A stretch of 41,055 bases of DNA from an uncultured Azospirillum sp. (GCA_947383875.1 CANDEX010000007.1:1-41055); one strand, 5' to 3'; shown: positions 34,165-41,002, counted from the stretch's first letter. Notes: generated by a model from the sequence alone, not told the origin. Translations and numbers: made by a program.

Positions 34165-34193
34165 AGCATAAACGCTTCATCATAAAAATGCAA
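34165..34193 (-). promoter_or_regulatory. Promoter of the yqeY-dnaG-rpoD block
   Basis: On the minus strand TTGCAT (34188-34193), 17-nt spacer, TATGCT (34165-34170); start predicted near 34158, giving a leader of about 25 nt. Confidence 0.6.
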
Positions 34194-34211
34194 GTCTCTT
34201 ATCAAGAGGTC

Positions 34212-34240
34212 TTGTCAATACAACACTTTCGGTTTACATT
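34212..34240 (+). promoter_or_regulatory. Promoter for 34273-34752
   Basis: TTGTCA (34212-34217), 17-nt spacer, TACATT (34235-34240). It is back-to-back with the yqeY promoter. Confidence 0.55.
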
Positions 34241-34272
34241 CTTAAACTGATAAATTAAAGAAAGGAAAAATC

Positions 34273-34752
34273 ATGCGTTTATCAGTCATTATTGCATTGT
34301 CTCTTCTCTTGCCGACACCACTTTACGCCCAAACAACAGACCCTATAGAATTCAATCAAGAAGAATATAACCGCCGGGTTACCAAAGAAATGGAAGAAAT
34401 GTCACAAGCACTGCAAGCCATGAGCACCTTTATGGTCAAATCCATGAACAATATGACTCACGCTATTAATGAATCTATCCCGGGATTGACAAAAAGCATG
34501 GGAGAACTGGCTAAATCCATGGGACCGATAATCAAAGCCGCACAAGAAAATCAAAAACTGGGCAACGAACTTGACAAACGCCCTGCTCCCTCCATCGAGG
34601 ATAAACCTGCAGCAGCTCCGTCTGCAGATATCATTGTCACAGAGGAACTATCAGAAATTTCTCAACCGGAACAGCCCTATGCACCGGAAGTCAATACCGT
34701 CTACAAACCTAAAAAGATTCAGCTGTTCCCTGCTCCGCAGCCCAATTACTAA
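34273..34752 (+). CDS. Exported helical protein, unknown function
   Basis: This 159-residue protein has a clear Sec signal peptide (MRLSVIIALSLLLPTPLYAQ) with probable cleavage after LYA. The mature part has a helical stretch rich in Met/Ser/Glu (residues 37-95, with repeated 'KSM' steps in MGELAKSMGPI) that may coil. A Pro/Ala-rich low-complexity tail follows (PAPSIEDKPAAAPSAD and QLFPAPQPNY). No family is recognised; periplasmic location is inferred from the signal. AAAGAAAGGA lies before the ATG. Own promoter upstream; the next gene's promoter begins at its stop codon. Confidence 0.75.
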   Translation: MRLSVIIALSLLLPTPLYAQTTDPIEFNQEEYNRRVTKEMEEMSQALQAMSTFMVKSMNNMTHAINESIPGLTKSMGELAKSMGPIIKAAQENQKLGNELDKRPAPSIEDKPAAAPSADIIVTEELSEISQPEQPYAPEVNTVYKPKKIQLFPAPQPNY

Positions 34753-34780
34753 TTGACAAAAATCATTTTTTCACTAAAAT
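34753..34780 (+). promoter_or_regulatory. Promoter of the 34830-36559 operon
   Basis: Perfect TTGACA (34753-34758), 16-nt spacer, TAAAAT (34775-34780). It starts at the base following the stop of the previous gene. Confidence 0.65.
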
Positions 34781-34829
34781 ACGCCCCATTAAACTATTAT
34801 TATTCAAACAATTCTAAATTTTTTAAATT

Positions 34830-35852
34830 ATGGAAAAATTAAAAAAATCAGGAGAAGCCATACTCTGGTTTCTGTCTGCTGTTTTTCTCCTCTGGGGATG
34901 GCAGCTTCTGGGAGTAGCGTTCCTTGTAAGTGTATGTGTTTGGATACTCTCCATATTCTTATATGTATGCTTTATGAACGACAACCCATGTTTTGAAAAA
35001 ACAAACTTCCTTGGCTGCTTCTTAAGTATGGGCGTTGCCGCTGTCGTATCTGCTTTTGTCGGAAACCTGTGGATTGGACTGCTTGTTTACATCTGCATGA
35101 CAGTTATAGCTGTAATCATAGACATAGAAAGCCTTAGTCTGCATATGAGCTACATAATCTATGCTTTTTTCATATTTCTGTTTACATCAGAAGAGTATGA
35201 CAATTATATACAAACAAAAGAAAACGCCACATCCCATCTGGAAGCAATCAGAAACTCTGACAAACTGCCCCAAAAACTGAAAAATCAAATTGCCGCCAAT
35301 CCTTTTCTTTCGGTAACAAACGAAATGGAACAAAAGGAAGCCGATATGCAAACACTGATTTTTGAGACAGACAGTATGGTTAATACCATGAGGCAGAAAA
35401 AAAGTCCCGAGTTGACAGAAGTTCGTAACCAATACTGCAAAAAATCCAAAATTTTGCATATCAAAAAACTTTGGCTAAACAGCGACACCAAACCATGGAC
35501 ATATTCTTCATGGAAAAGAATTGGATATGACCTTTCCGTAAAAAAACACATTCCCGGTAATGGAAGAAATTCTTATTTCAACGGAACTGTCACACCCAAT
35601 ATCCAAGGGGAAAGCACCTATATCGGAGAAAACAAACTTGACTACGTCAACATCATTTTTTCCGATAACAGCTACCAACGCTACCTGATAAAAGATGCTC
35701 CTGAATGGCTATTCGCCAAAGAAGGACAACAGGTTAAACTTTGTTACAACGAAAATGAAAACTTTTCTGAAAAGGATATTTCTTTCACCAACGTCATAAC
35801 AAACAGTTTTGACCTTATCTTTACCAAACAATATGTTCCATTATTTAAATAA
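34830..35852 (+). CDS. Polytopic membrane protein with soluble C-terminal domain
   Basis: This is a 340-residue protein. The first ~125 residues contain about four hydrophobic segments (ILWFLSAVFLLWGWQLLGVA, VSVCVWILSIFLYVCF, FLSMGVAAVVSAFVGNLW, YVICMTVIAVII-like). The remaining ~210 residues are hydrophilic, with a coiled stretch rich in Glu/Met and a beta-rich end (YNGTV.. and IFSDNSYQRYLIKDAPEWLF). No family is recognised. There is no Shine-Dalgarno: TTTTTTAAATT leads into ATG. The next gene follows after 8 bp and shares the operon. Inner-membrane location inferred. Confidence 0.75.
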   Translation: MEKLKKSGEAILWFLSAVFLLWGWQLLGVAFLVSVCVWILSIFLYVCFMNDNPCFEKTNFLGCFLSMGVAAVVSAFVGNLWIGLLVYICMTVIAVIIDIESLSLHMSYIIYAFFIFLFTSEEYDNYIQTKENATSHLEAIRNSDKLPQKLKNQIAANPFLSVTNEMEQKEADMQTLIFETDSMVNTMRQKKSPELTEVRNQYCKKSKILHIKKLWLNSDTKPWTYSSWKRIGYDLSVKKHIPGNGRNSYFNGTVTPNIQGESTYIGENKLDYVNIIFSDNSYQRYLIKDAPEWLFAKEGQQVKLCYNENENFSEKDISFTNVITNSFDLIFTKQYVPLFK

Positions 35853-35860
35853 CCCCAATT

Positions 35861-36559
35861 ATGAAGATTAGATATATTATTTTGATATTTGCAATAGTCT
35901 TTGGCAGCTTCTTTTGCTTTCGCGATTGCATTAAACAATACTACCTGCAATCCGAAAAAATGGAACTTACGCCAATCAGCTATGTTTTCACTAAAGACGC
36001 CTGGAAATCGTTTAACTCATCATCATCCGCTTGGATAACCGATTATGAATTCACAGAAATCAAACTAAAAGATTTTCAAGAACGTCGAAACTGGGTGAAA
36101 AATTTTACTGATAACATGACAAATCTTCAGGATTCGCTTCAAAACATTTCTCCCAAGACCGAAATTGTTTATGTCCGGCAAATTGTTTCATTTTATACCA
36201 TGAACTCTCCGGAACATCAGGAAACAATCTATCGCGGTAATAAGGAAAAAAGCATTGGACGCGGAGCTATGAATGAACTTTTCAATCTCATCAGACTGAG
36301 TGACGGAAAAATCATCAAAGCATCCACGCACCAAAACAGTGAATGGCTTGGAGTTCAGTCAGGAGAAAAAGTCCTCAAGACAACTGCCGTCAAACTAAAA
36401 GCAAAAAAAGAAGGAAAAGTCTCTTGGTATCCGCTTGACAGTCAAATAATTCGTCATTGGCGTAATGTTACATCTTTTCCGTCTAAAGACTATTGGAATG
36501 TCTTCCATGAATTAAAGCTGGAAAACACCATCGAATACAAACCTTTGTATTCAATGTAA
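35861..36559 (+). CDS. Membrane-anchored or exported protein, unknown function
   Basis: This 232-residue protein has one N-terminal hydrophobic segment (RYIILIFAIVFGSFFCF), an uncleaved anchor or signal peptide, and a hydrophilic remainder without known motifs. The tail is beta-rich and aromatic (KVSWYPLDSQIIRHWRNVTS). It follows the membrane protein by 8 bp and ends at a strong terminator, so the two form a transcript and may act together at the inner membrane. The ATG follows AACCCCAATT with no Shine-Dalgarno, so translation may depend on the upstream gene. Confidence 0.7.
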   Translation: MKIRYIILIFAIVFGSFFCFRDCIKQYYLQSEKMELTPISYVFTKDAWKSFNSSSSAWITDYEFTEIKLKDFQERRNWVKNFTDNMTNLQDSLQNISPKTEIVYVRQIVSFYTMNSPEHQETIYRGNKEKSIGRGAMNELFNLIRLSDGKIIKASTHQNSEWLGVQSGEKVLKTTAVKLKAKKEGKVSWYPLDSQIIRHWRNVTSFPSKDYWNVFHELKLENTIEYKPLYSM

Positions 36560-36563
36560 ATTC

Positions 36564-36596
36564 ATCCTCCGGAGTAATTACCCGGAGGATTTTTTT
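36564..36596 (+). terminator. Intrinsic terminator of the 34830-36559 operon
   Basis: ATCCTCCGG (36564-36572) and CCGGAGGAT (36582-36590) form a 9-bp stem followed by seven T. Confidence 0.85.
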
Positions 36597-36623
36597 GCCT
36601 TATTCACTTTTGATTTAAAACAC

Positions 36624-36651
36624 TTGCAGTTCATAAAAACTATGCTATACT
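36624..36651 (+). promoter_or_regulatory. greA promoter
   Basis: TTGCAG (36624-36629), 16-nt spacer, TATACT (36646-36651). Start predicted near 36658, so the leader is about 87 nt and contains the hairpin at 36672-36712. Confidence 0.6.
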
Positions 36652-36671
36652 CTCCCCATATTCATACACAA

Positions 36672-36712
36672 CAGGCTGTGAACGGATAAATCCTTTCGCA
36701 GTCTGATTTTTT
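36672..36712 (+). terminator. Terminator-like hairpin in the greA leader (attenuator)
   Basis: CAGGCTGTGAA (36672-36682) and TTCGCAGTCTG (36695-36705) pair over 11 positions including two G-U, then A and six T. It lies between promoter and start codon and so could stop transcription before greA. E. coli greA has a comparable leader terminator that yields the GraL RNAs. Confidence 0.65.
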
Positions 36713-36744
36713 CTAATCTTAATAAAAATATTTTGGAGGGTAGA

Positions 36745-37218
36745 ATGGATAAATTCCCATTGACCAAGAATGGTTACATTGCCTTGGAAGCAGAACTGAA
36801 AAACCTAAAAGGTGTTGAACGTCCAAATGTTATCGCCGCCATTGCCGAAGCCCGCTCCCACGGAGATCTCTCTGAAAATGCGGAATATTCCGCGGCAAAG
36901 GAAAAACAAAGTTTCATTGAAGGACGAATTCAAGAGCTGGAAGCTGTTATCAGCCGCGCACAGGTCATTGATCCGTCTCAAACCAAAACCGATGTTATTC
37001 GTTTTGGCGCAACTGTCGTTGTGGTTGATGAAGATACAGATGAAGAAAAAAAATATCAAATTGTCGGTGACTATGAAGCTGATATTGAGAAAAACCTCAT
37101 CTCATTGTCTTCCCCTCTGGCTAAAGCTTTAATCGGCAAAGAAGCCGGTGACGTTGCTGAATTTTCAGCACCCGGCGGCCGTAAATCTTTTGAAATTGTG
37201 GATGTTATTTATCAATAA
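36745..37218 (+). CDS. greA: Transcription elongation factor GreA
   Basis: At 157 residues it is the usual length. GreA inserts into the RNA polymerase secondary channel and triggers transcript cleavage in backtracked complexes. The N-terminal coiled coil starts PLTKNGYIALEAELKNLK and carries the tip acids in GDLSENAEYSAAKE; the C-terminal FKBP-like domain includes FGATVVVVDEDTDEEKK and SPLAKALIGKEAGD. GGAGGG stands 4-5 nt before ATG 36745; a TTG four codons upstream would place it inside the ribosome-binding site. It has its own promoter, a terminator-like leader and a terminator that overlaps the next gene's promoter. Confidence 0.97.
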   Translation: MDKFPLTKNGYIALEAELKNLKGVERPNVIAAIAEARSHGDLSENAEYSAAKEKQSFIEGRIQELEAVISRAQVIDPSQTKTDVIRFGATVVVVDEDTDEEKKYQIVGDYEADIEKNLISLSSPLAKALIGKEAGDVAEFSAPGGRKSFEIVDVIYQ

Positions 37219-37223
37219 CCCGC

Positions 37224-37251
37224 TTGGAAATCGCATCTTCAATCTTATATT
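37224..37251 (+). promoter_or_regulatory. Peroxiredoxin promoter overlapping the greA terminator
   Basis: TTGGAA (37224-37229), 16-nt spacer, TATATT (37246-37251). The -10 runs into the left arm of the greA terminator; the predicted start near 37258 lies within that hairpin. Confidence 0.5.
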
Positions 37252-37287
37252 AAAGTCGGCAAACAACACCGGCTTTAATTTTTTTTT
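37249..37287 (+). terminator. greA terminator
   Basis: ATTAAAGTCGG (37249-37259) and CCGGCTTTAAT (37269-37279) pair over 11 bp with one U-G, followed by a run of T. The peroxiredoxin ribosome-binding site begins four bases later. Confidence 0.8.
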
Positions 37288-37302
37288 GCAAAGGAGATTT
37301 TG

Positions 37303-38163
37303 ATGAGCGACAACAAACAAAACTGCACCTATGGTTATGATTACGAAAACAGATGTGACTGCCGCGAAGACGATAATTGCGGCTGCAGTTTTCCTAACAA
37401 TATGCCGCATGATTTTGATACCATGTGCGATGATGACAACACGGGCGAAAACAGCGATGATGAAGATGACGGTTGTCTGATTTGCGACACAATCCATTGC
37501 CAAAACTTGGTTATTGAGAATATCTCTCACCCCGAAGATGAAACAGACGAAAGCCATTGCGATTCCGTATTGGTCCGCGATTTAGCACCGAACTTCTCAT
37601 CTCCGGCTGTTATGCCAGACAACACAATTATCAACGAATTTAATCTGGATAATTATTTGTTCGGCAGCTACGGACTACTAATTTTCTATCCGGCGGATTT
37701 TACCTTTGTCTGCCCCTCTGAATTGATTGCATTCAATCGTCGACTGGAGGAATTCACCAAACGAAATGTTAAACTCGTCGGCATCAGTGTCGATTCGCCT
37801 TATGCCCACCTGACATGGAAAAAAATGCCCATAAACGAAGGCGGAGTCGGCAAACTTGATTTTCCACTGGTTTCAGATTTAAATAAAGATATTTCATATG
37901 AATATGGTGTCCTCAGCGAAGACGGCGTTGCTCTGCGAGCCTCTTTTTTGATTGATAAAAACGGCGTTGTCCGCCACCAGATTATCAATGATTTGCCGTT
38001 AGGGCGCGATGTTGATGAAACGCTGCGCATTATTGATGCCCTGCAATTCTACGAACAAAACGGCGATGTCTGCCCCGCCAACTGGCATAAAGGCGATGAA
38101 GCTATCAACCCTACGCCTCAAGGAATTGCCGATTACCTCAATAAAAATCTGGAAAAACTGTAA
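37303..38163 (+). CDS. 2-Cys peroxiredoxin with Cys-rich acidic N-terminal extension
   Basis: This is a 286-residue protein. Residues ~89-286 are a typical AhpC/Prx1-type peroxiredoxin that reduces hydroperoxides: LAPNFSSPAV, YPADFTFVCPSE with peroxidatic Cys137, GISVDSPYAHLTWKKMP, and resolving Cys257 in GDVCPANWHKGD. Residues 1-88 are unusual: very acidic, with ten Cys at 8, 18, 20, 26, 28, 42, 58, 61, 66 and 86 (two CxC pairs and one CxxC). This could bind metal or pass electrons to the active site; I know no such fusion. ATG 37303 has AAAGGAG 7 nt upstream. trxB, the usual electron source through thioredoxin, lies 129 bp downstream. Confidence 0.93.
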   Translation: MSDNKQNCTYGYDYENRCDCREDDNCGCSFPNNMPHDFDTMCDDDNTGENSDDEDDGCLICDTIHCQNLVIENISHPEDETDESHCDSVLVRDLAPNFSSPAVMPDNTIINEFNLDNYLFGSYGLLIFYPADFTFVCPSELIAFNRRLEEFTKRNVKLVGISVDSPYAHLTWKKMPINEGGVGKLDFPLVSDLNKDISYEYGVLSEDGVALRASFLIDKNGVVRHQIINDLPLGRDVDETLRIIDALQFYEQNGDVCPANWHKGDEAINPTPQGIADYLNKNLEKL

Positions 38164-38170
38164 AACACAA

Positions 38171-38197
38171 AGAGCAGGCCTCCCCTGCTCTTTTTTA
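38171..38197 (+). terminator. Terminator of the peroxiredoxin gene
   Basis: AGAGCAGG (38171-38178) and CCTGCTCT (38184-38191) form an 8-bp stem followed by T6. Confidence 0.85.
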
Positions 38198-38220
38198 TAT
38201 TGTATAAATCGGCTTCACTC

Positions 38221-38249
38221 TTGCCAAATTCGCTGATTAGTTTTATTTT
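38221..38249 (+). promoter_or_regulatory. Candidate trxB promoter
   Basis: TTGCCA (38221-38226), 17-nt spacer, TATTTT (38244-38249), 44 nt before the ATG. Confidence 0.45.
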
Positions 38250-38292
38250 AGAAAAAAATTAAAATTTGCCCAATACTTAACAGGAAAAAACT

Positions 38293-39249
38293 ATGGCTGA
38301 ATACAAAAGCAAAATTCTTATCATCGGTTCCGGACCTGCCGGTTATACGGCCGGAATTTATGCCGCACGCGCCGGACTATCACCAATTATTGTCTCCGGT
38401 TCACAAATCGGCGGACAGCTGACCATCACCACTGATGTTGAAAACTTTCCCGGCTTTCCAACCCCTGTCGCCGGCACACAGCTGATGGAAGATATGCGCC
38501 AACAAGCTCTAAAACTCGGCGTCGAAATTATTGAAGACCGAATTACCGAAGTCGATTTCAGCCGTCGTCCGTTTGAATGCAATTCTGAAAATCATAACCT
38601 CTTTGTCGGGGATGCAATTATCATTGCTACCGGCGCATCTGCCCGCTGGCTTGGCCTCCCCTCCGAAGACAAATTCCGCGGCTTCGGGGTTTCCGGCTGT
38701 GCAACCTGTGACGGATTTTTTTATCGTGGGCGTGATGTTGCCGTTGTCGGTGGTGGCAATACAGCCGTAGAAGAAGCATTATATTTAACAAACTTCGCCA
38801 ACAGCGTCACACTGATTCATCGCAGAGACAGCTTACGCGCTGACAAAATCATGCAGGAACGCCTGGCCAATAATCATAAAGTTAATGTCGAATGGGATAG
38901 TGTCGTCGAAGAGGTTTTAGGAACTGAAAACCCGCTGGGCGTTACGGCAGTCAGACTGAAAAATGTTAAAACCGATGCCATTAAAGATTTAGCGGTAGAA
39001 GGACTGTTTATTGCTATCGGACACCACCCGAATACTGACATTTTCAAAGGTCAGATTGAATTAGATGCCGAAGGCTATATTCTCACCAAAGCAAACAGCT
39101 GCCAAACCAGTGTTGACGGTATTTTTGCCGCCGGAGACGTTCAGTCCGGAAAATTCCGTCAGGCTGTTATTGCCGCAGGCAGCGGCTGCCAAGCCTGCCT
39201 TGAAGCTGAACGTTATATTGCAGCCTTAAACGATAATTCTAATGCTTAA
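38293..39249 (+). CDS. trxB: Thioredoxin reductase
   Basis: This 318-residue flavoprotein passes electrons from NADPH to thioredoxin. The FAD-binding IIGSGPAGYTAGIYAARAGL is at residues 10-29, the redox pair CATC at about 136-139 (FGVSGCATCDGFFYRG), the NADPH-binding VVGGGNTAVEEALYL follows, then the second FAD motif GIFAAGDVQSGKFRQAVIAA. All key residues are present. AGGA precedes the ATG. It has its own promoter after the peroxiredoxin terminator; the Cys-rich gene follows after 22 bp and is probably co-transcribed. Confidence 0.97.
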   Translation: MAEYKSKILIIGSGPAGYTAGIYAARAGLSPIIVSGSQIGGQLTITTDVENFPGFPTPVAGTQLMEDMRQQALKLGVEIIEDRITEVDFSRRPFECNSENHNLFVGDAIIIATGASARWLGLPSEDKFRGFGVSGCATCDGFFYRGRDVAVVGGGNTAVEEALYLTNFANSVTLIHRRDSLRADKIMQERLANNHKVNVEWDSVVEEVLGTENPLGVTAVRLKNVKTDAIKDLAVEGLFIAIGHHPNTDIFKGQIELDAEGYILTKANSCQTSVDGIFAAGDVQSGKFRQAVIAAGSGCQACLEAERYIAALNDNSNA

Positions 39250-39271
39250 CATTTATTTTTAGGAGAAAAAA

Positions 39272-39532
39272 ATGTCTCATCATAATTCTTGCTCCTGCGA
39301 AGGAAACAACTGTCACTGCGACGAAAACTGCACTTGCGGATGTCAGGAAGGACAACCCTGCACTTGCGACTGTAATTGCGATTGCGGCTGCAACTGTCAC
39401 TGCGGCGGCAATCAAAATAAAGAAATTGCTTTTGAACTCTGCCGAACATTAATTGAAGGCCGCACATACACCGCGGAAGGCGTCGCAGAAGCATTCAAAA
39501 AAATCTATGAAGCCGTCAAAAACTGCGACTAA
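39272..39532 (+). CDS. Metallothionein-like Cys-rich small protein
   Basis: This is an 86-residue protein with 17 Cys. Residues 7-44 hold 15 of them almost entirely as CxC steps (CTCDCNCDCGCNCHC within residues 30-44), with Asp, Asn, His and Gly between; such spacing is typical of metal-thiolate clusters but matches no metallothionein family I know. Residues 50-86 form a separate amphipathic helical module (EIAFELCRTLIEGRTYTAEG, then AFKKIYEAVKNCD) with two further Cys. TTTAGGAG gives a strong ribosome-binding site. It follows trxB by 22 bp and precedes a DUF1796 gene by 20 bp. Role in metal storage, or as a thiol target of TrxB, is inference. Confidence 0.85.
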   Translation: MSHHNSCSCEGNNCHCDENCTCGCQEGQPCTCDCNCDCGCNCHCGGNQNKEIAFELCRTLIEGRTYTAEGVAEAFKKIYEAVKNCD

Positions 39533-39552
39533 TATCTGACTAAGGAAAAGCG

Positions 39553-40455
39553 ATGTATCTGGAACGTTATGCCCACGCCTTTAATCTGCCTAAAAAAGAA
39601 ATATCGGAAAAAATCAAAAAATTGTTAATCAAGATTTTAATTTTCTGGATATTTCCGGCTCAACTTCGCCGTCAAGCCAAACGGCGGCTTAGATACTGGT
39701 TTGGACTAACAGCAGAGCCCGAAACATTATGGGAAAGATACATCGCCGACAAAACCCGCAAACAATTTATGGCATCCCTCCCCAATGATAACATTTTTGC
39801 TTATAAAATTGTCTCCTTGGGCTGCAATTGTTTTCCTCGAACCATTCCGACATTATGGGGATTAAAACCACGCAAAAAGCAAGGTGAAAAAGGTTGCCCG
39901 TTTGATTTAAGCGACAACCCGCTGCCAAACATTGCCAAATATCTTCAAAACGATTTTGAAGGTTATTTTGACACTTTGGCCTACCACCCGCAATTGCGCA
40001 GCTGGTGGATTGCTAAAGACGAAATCGTTTACTGTCATGAAAATGATTGTAACGAAAATTCCAGAGACACCATTATCAGCCGCTTTACGGGAAGAATCAA
40101 CAACCTGCGCGAAATACTCAAAGAAGATACCAAACCGGCTTTATTTATCAGCTATTTCAATCCGCTAATGGCTCCTGACGACCTTAATGAAGTCTCCCGA
40201 CTGTATAACCAAATATTCTCTTCTCTGCAACAATATCGTCAAGACAGAACGTTTCGTTTTCTGATTGTTGATACCTCCGGAAAATTGGCGGGAAACAAAG
40301 ATTTTCACCCTGAAATAAAACTATTGTCATACCCATGGTTGCCCCAACCTTATGTCTGGCATGAACCACAATGCCGCTACAAAAAATCAGGCTTAAAATT
40401 TGAACAAGACTTCATTCAAAACGTCCAAAAAATATTAACGGATATGATGAATTAA
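39553..40455 (+). CDS. DUF1796-like putative papain-like cysteine peptidase, second copy
   Basis: This is a 300-residue paralogue of the gene at 17568-18374. The aligned core is KIVSLGCNCFPRTIPTLWGL, then KGCPFDLSDNPLPNIAKYLQ and DFEGYFDTLAYH. The candidate nucleophile Cys after SLGxN is kept. The N-terminal 70 residues are strongly basic with a hydrophobic stretch (LLIKILIFWIFPAQLRRQAK) that may sit on the membrane; such basic helices also occur in surface-polysaccharide enzymes. AAGGA precedes the ATG. It is 20 bp behind the Cys-rich gene and may share the trxB transcript, but its function need not be related. No terminator is obvious after it. Confidence 0.75.
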   Translation: MYLERYAHAFNLPKKEISEKIKKLLIKILIFWIFPAQLRRQAKRRLRYWFGLTAEPETLWERYIADKTRKQFMASLPNDNIFAYKIVSLGCNCFPRTIPTLWGLKPRKKQGEKGCPFDLSDNPLPNIAKYLQNDFEGYFDTLAYHPQLRSWWIAKDEIVYCHENDCNENSRDTIISRFTGRINNLREILKEDTKPALFISYFNPLMAPDDLNEVSRLYNQIFSSLQQYRQDRTFRFLIVDTSGKLAGNKDFHPEIKLLSYPWLPQPYVWHEPQCRYKKSGLKFEQDFIQNVQKILTDMMN

Positions 40456-40720
40456 GAAGAGAATCCTCACCTATAATAAATTCAACGATAAAAACTCTTA
40501 GCAAAACATTAGGTTTTGGACATCCAATTGCGTCAGAAGCCTCCAACACAACCGCCAAAGGTAAAATTTGTTTTTTTTGATATGTTACAAGAATCTGTAA
40601 TGAATGATAATCAATACACACCCTGTCATGTCAACCTGTGATTAAATATTAGCTCATTAGGATACACGAGACTAACTAATAAATAGGCTTTTTTCTTGTC
40701 ATCATAATAATTTGTCGGAA
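40456..40720. other. Intergenic stretch without a recognisable gene
   Basis: AT-rich, with no supported reading frame. A 69-codon minus-strand frame here overlaps the DUF1796 end and has no ribosome-binding site. I see no terminator for the DUF1796 gene, no clear promoter and no repeat. Confidence 0.6.
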
Positions 40721-40723
40721 ACA

Positions 40724-40750
40724 AAAAAACTCCCCTAAAGGGAGTTTTTT
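40724..40750 (-). terminator. Intrinsic terminator of tRNA-Arg
   Basis: AAAAAACTCCC (40724-40734) and GGGAGTTTTTT (40740-40750) form an 11-bp stem with loop CTAAA, directly after the encoded CCA on the minus strand. Confidence 0.85.
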
Positions 40751-40751
40751 A

Positions 40752-40828
40752 TGGCGCGCCCTAGACGATTCGAACGTCTGACCCACAGCTTAGAAGGCTG
40801 TTGCTCTATCCAGCTGAGCTAAGGGCGC
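40752..40828 (-). tRNA. tRNA-Arg (UCU)
   Basis: This 77-nt cloverleaf with encoded CCA has acceptor GCGCCCT/AGGGCGC, D-arm GCTC...GAGC, anticodon stem ACAGC/GCTGT with loop CTTCTAA (anticodon TCT) and T-arm AGACG TTCGAAT CGTCT, all paired. It reads AGA (and AGG by wobble) codons. Own promoter and terminator. Confidence 0.97.
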
Positions 40829-40871
40829 ATCAGATAAATCAAAAAGCAGCAAAACCGCCGCTCTGCAACGG

Positions 40872-40900
40872 AATATATACACATCTCAAAAATAAGTCAA
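40872..40900 (-). promoter_or_regulatory. Promoter of tRNA-Arg
   Basis: On the minus strand TTGACT (40895-40900), 17-nt spacer, TATATT (40872-40877), followed by a GC-rich discriminator, as often at growth-regulated stable-RNA promoters. Confidence 0.7.
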
Positions 40901-41002
40901 GAAAAATATCATTTATCTCTGCCAACGATCAACTCCGAACCTACGGTTCAAACTCTGTGTTCCAATCCAACTAAAAAAGCTACCTGTTCCCTATTCAAAA
41001 TT

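Noticed and set aside
40412..40621. 69-codon minus-strand frame
   Set aside because: Overlaps the end of the DUF1796 gene, no ribosome-binding site, no promoter.
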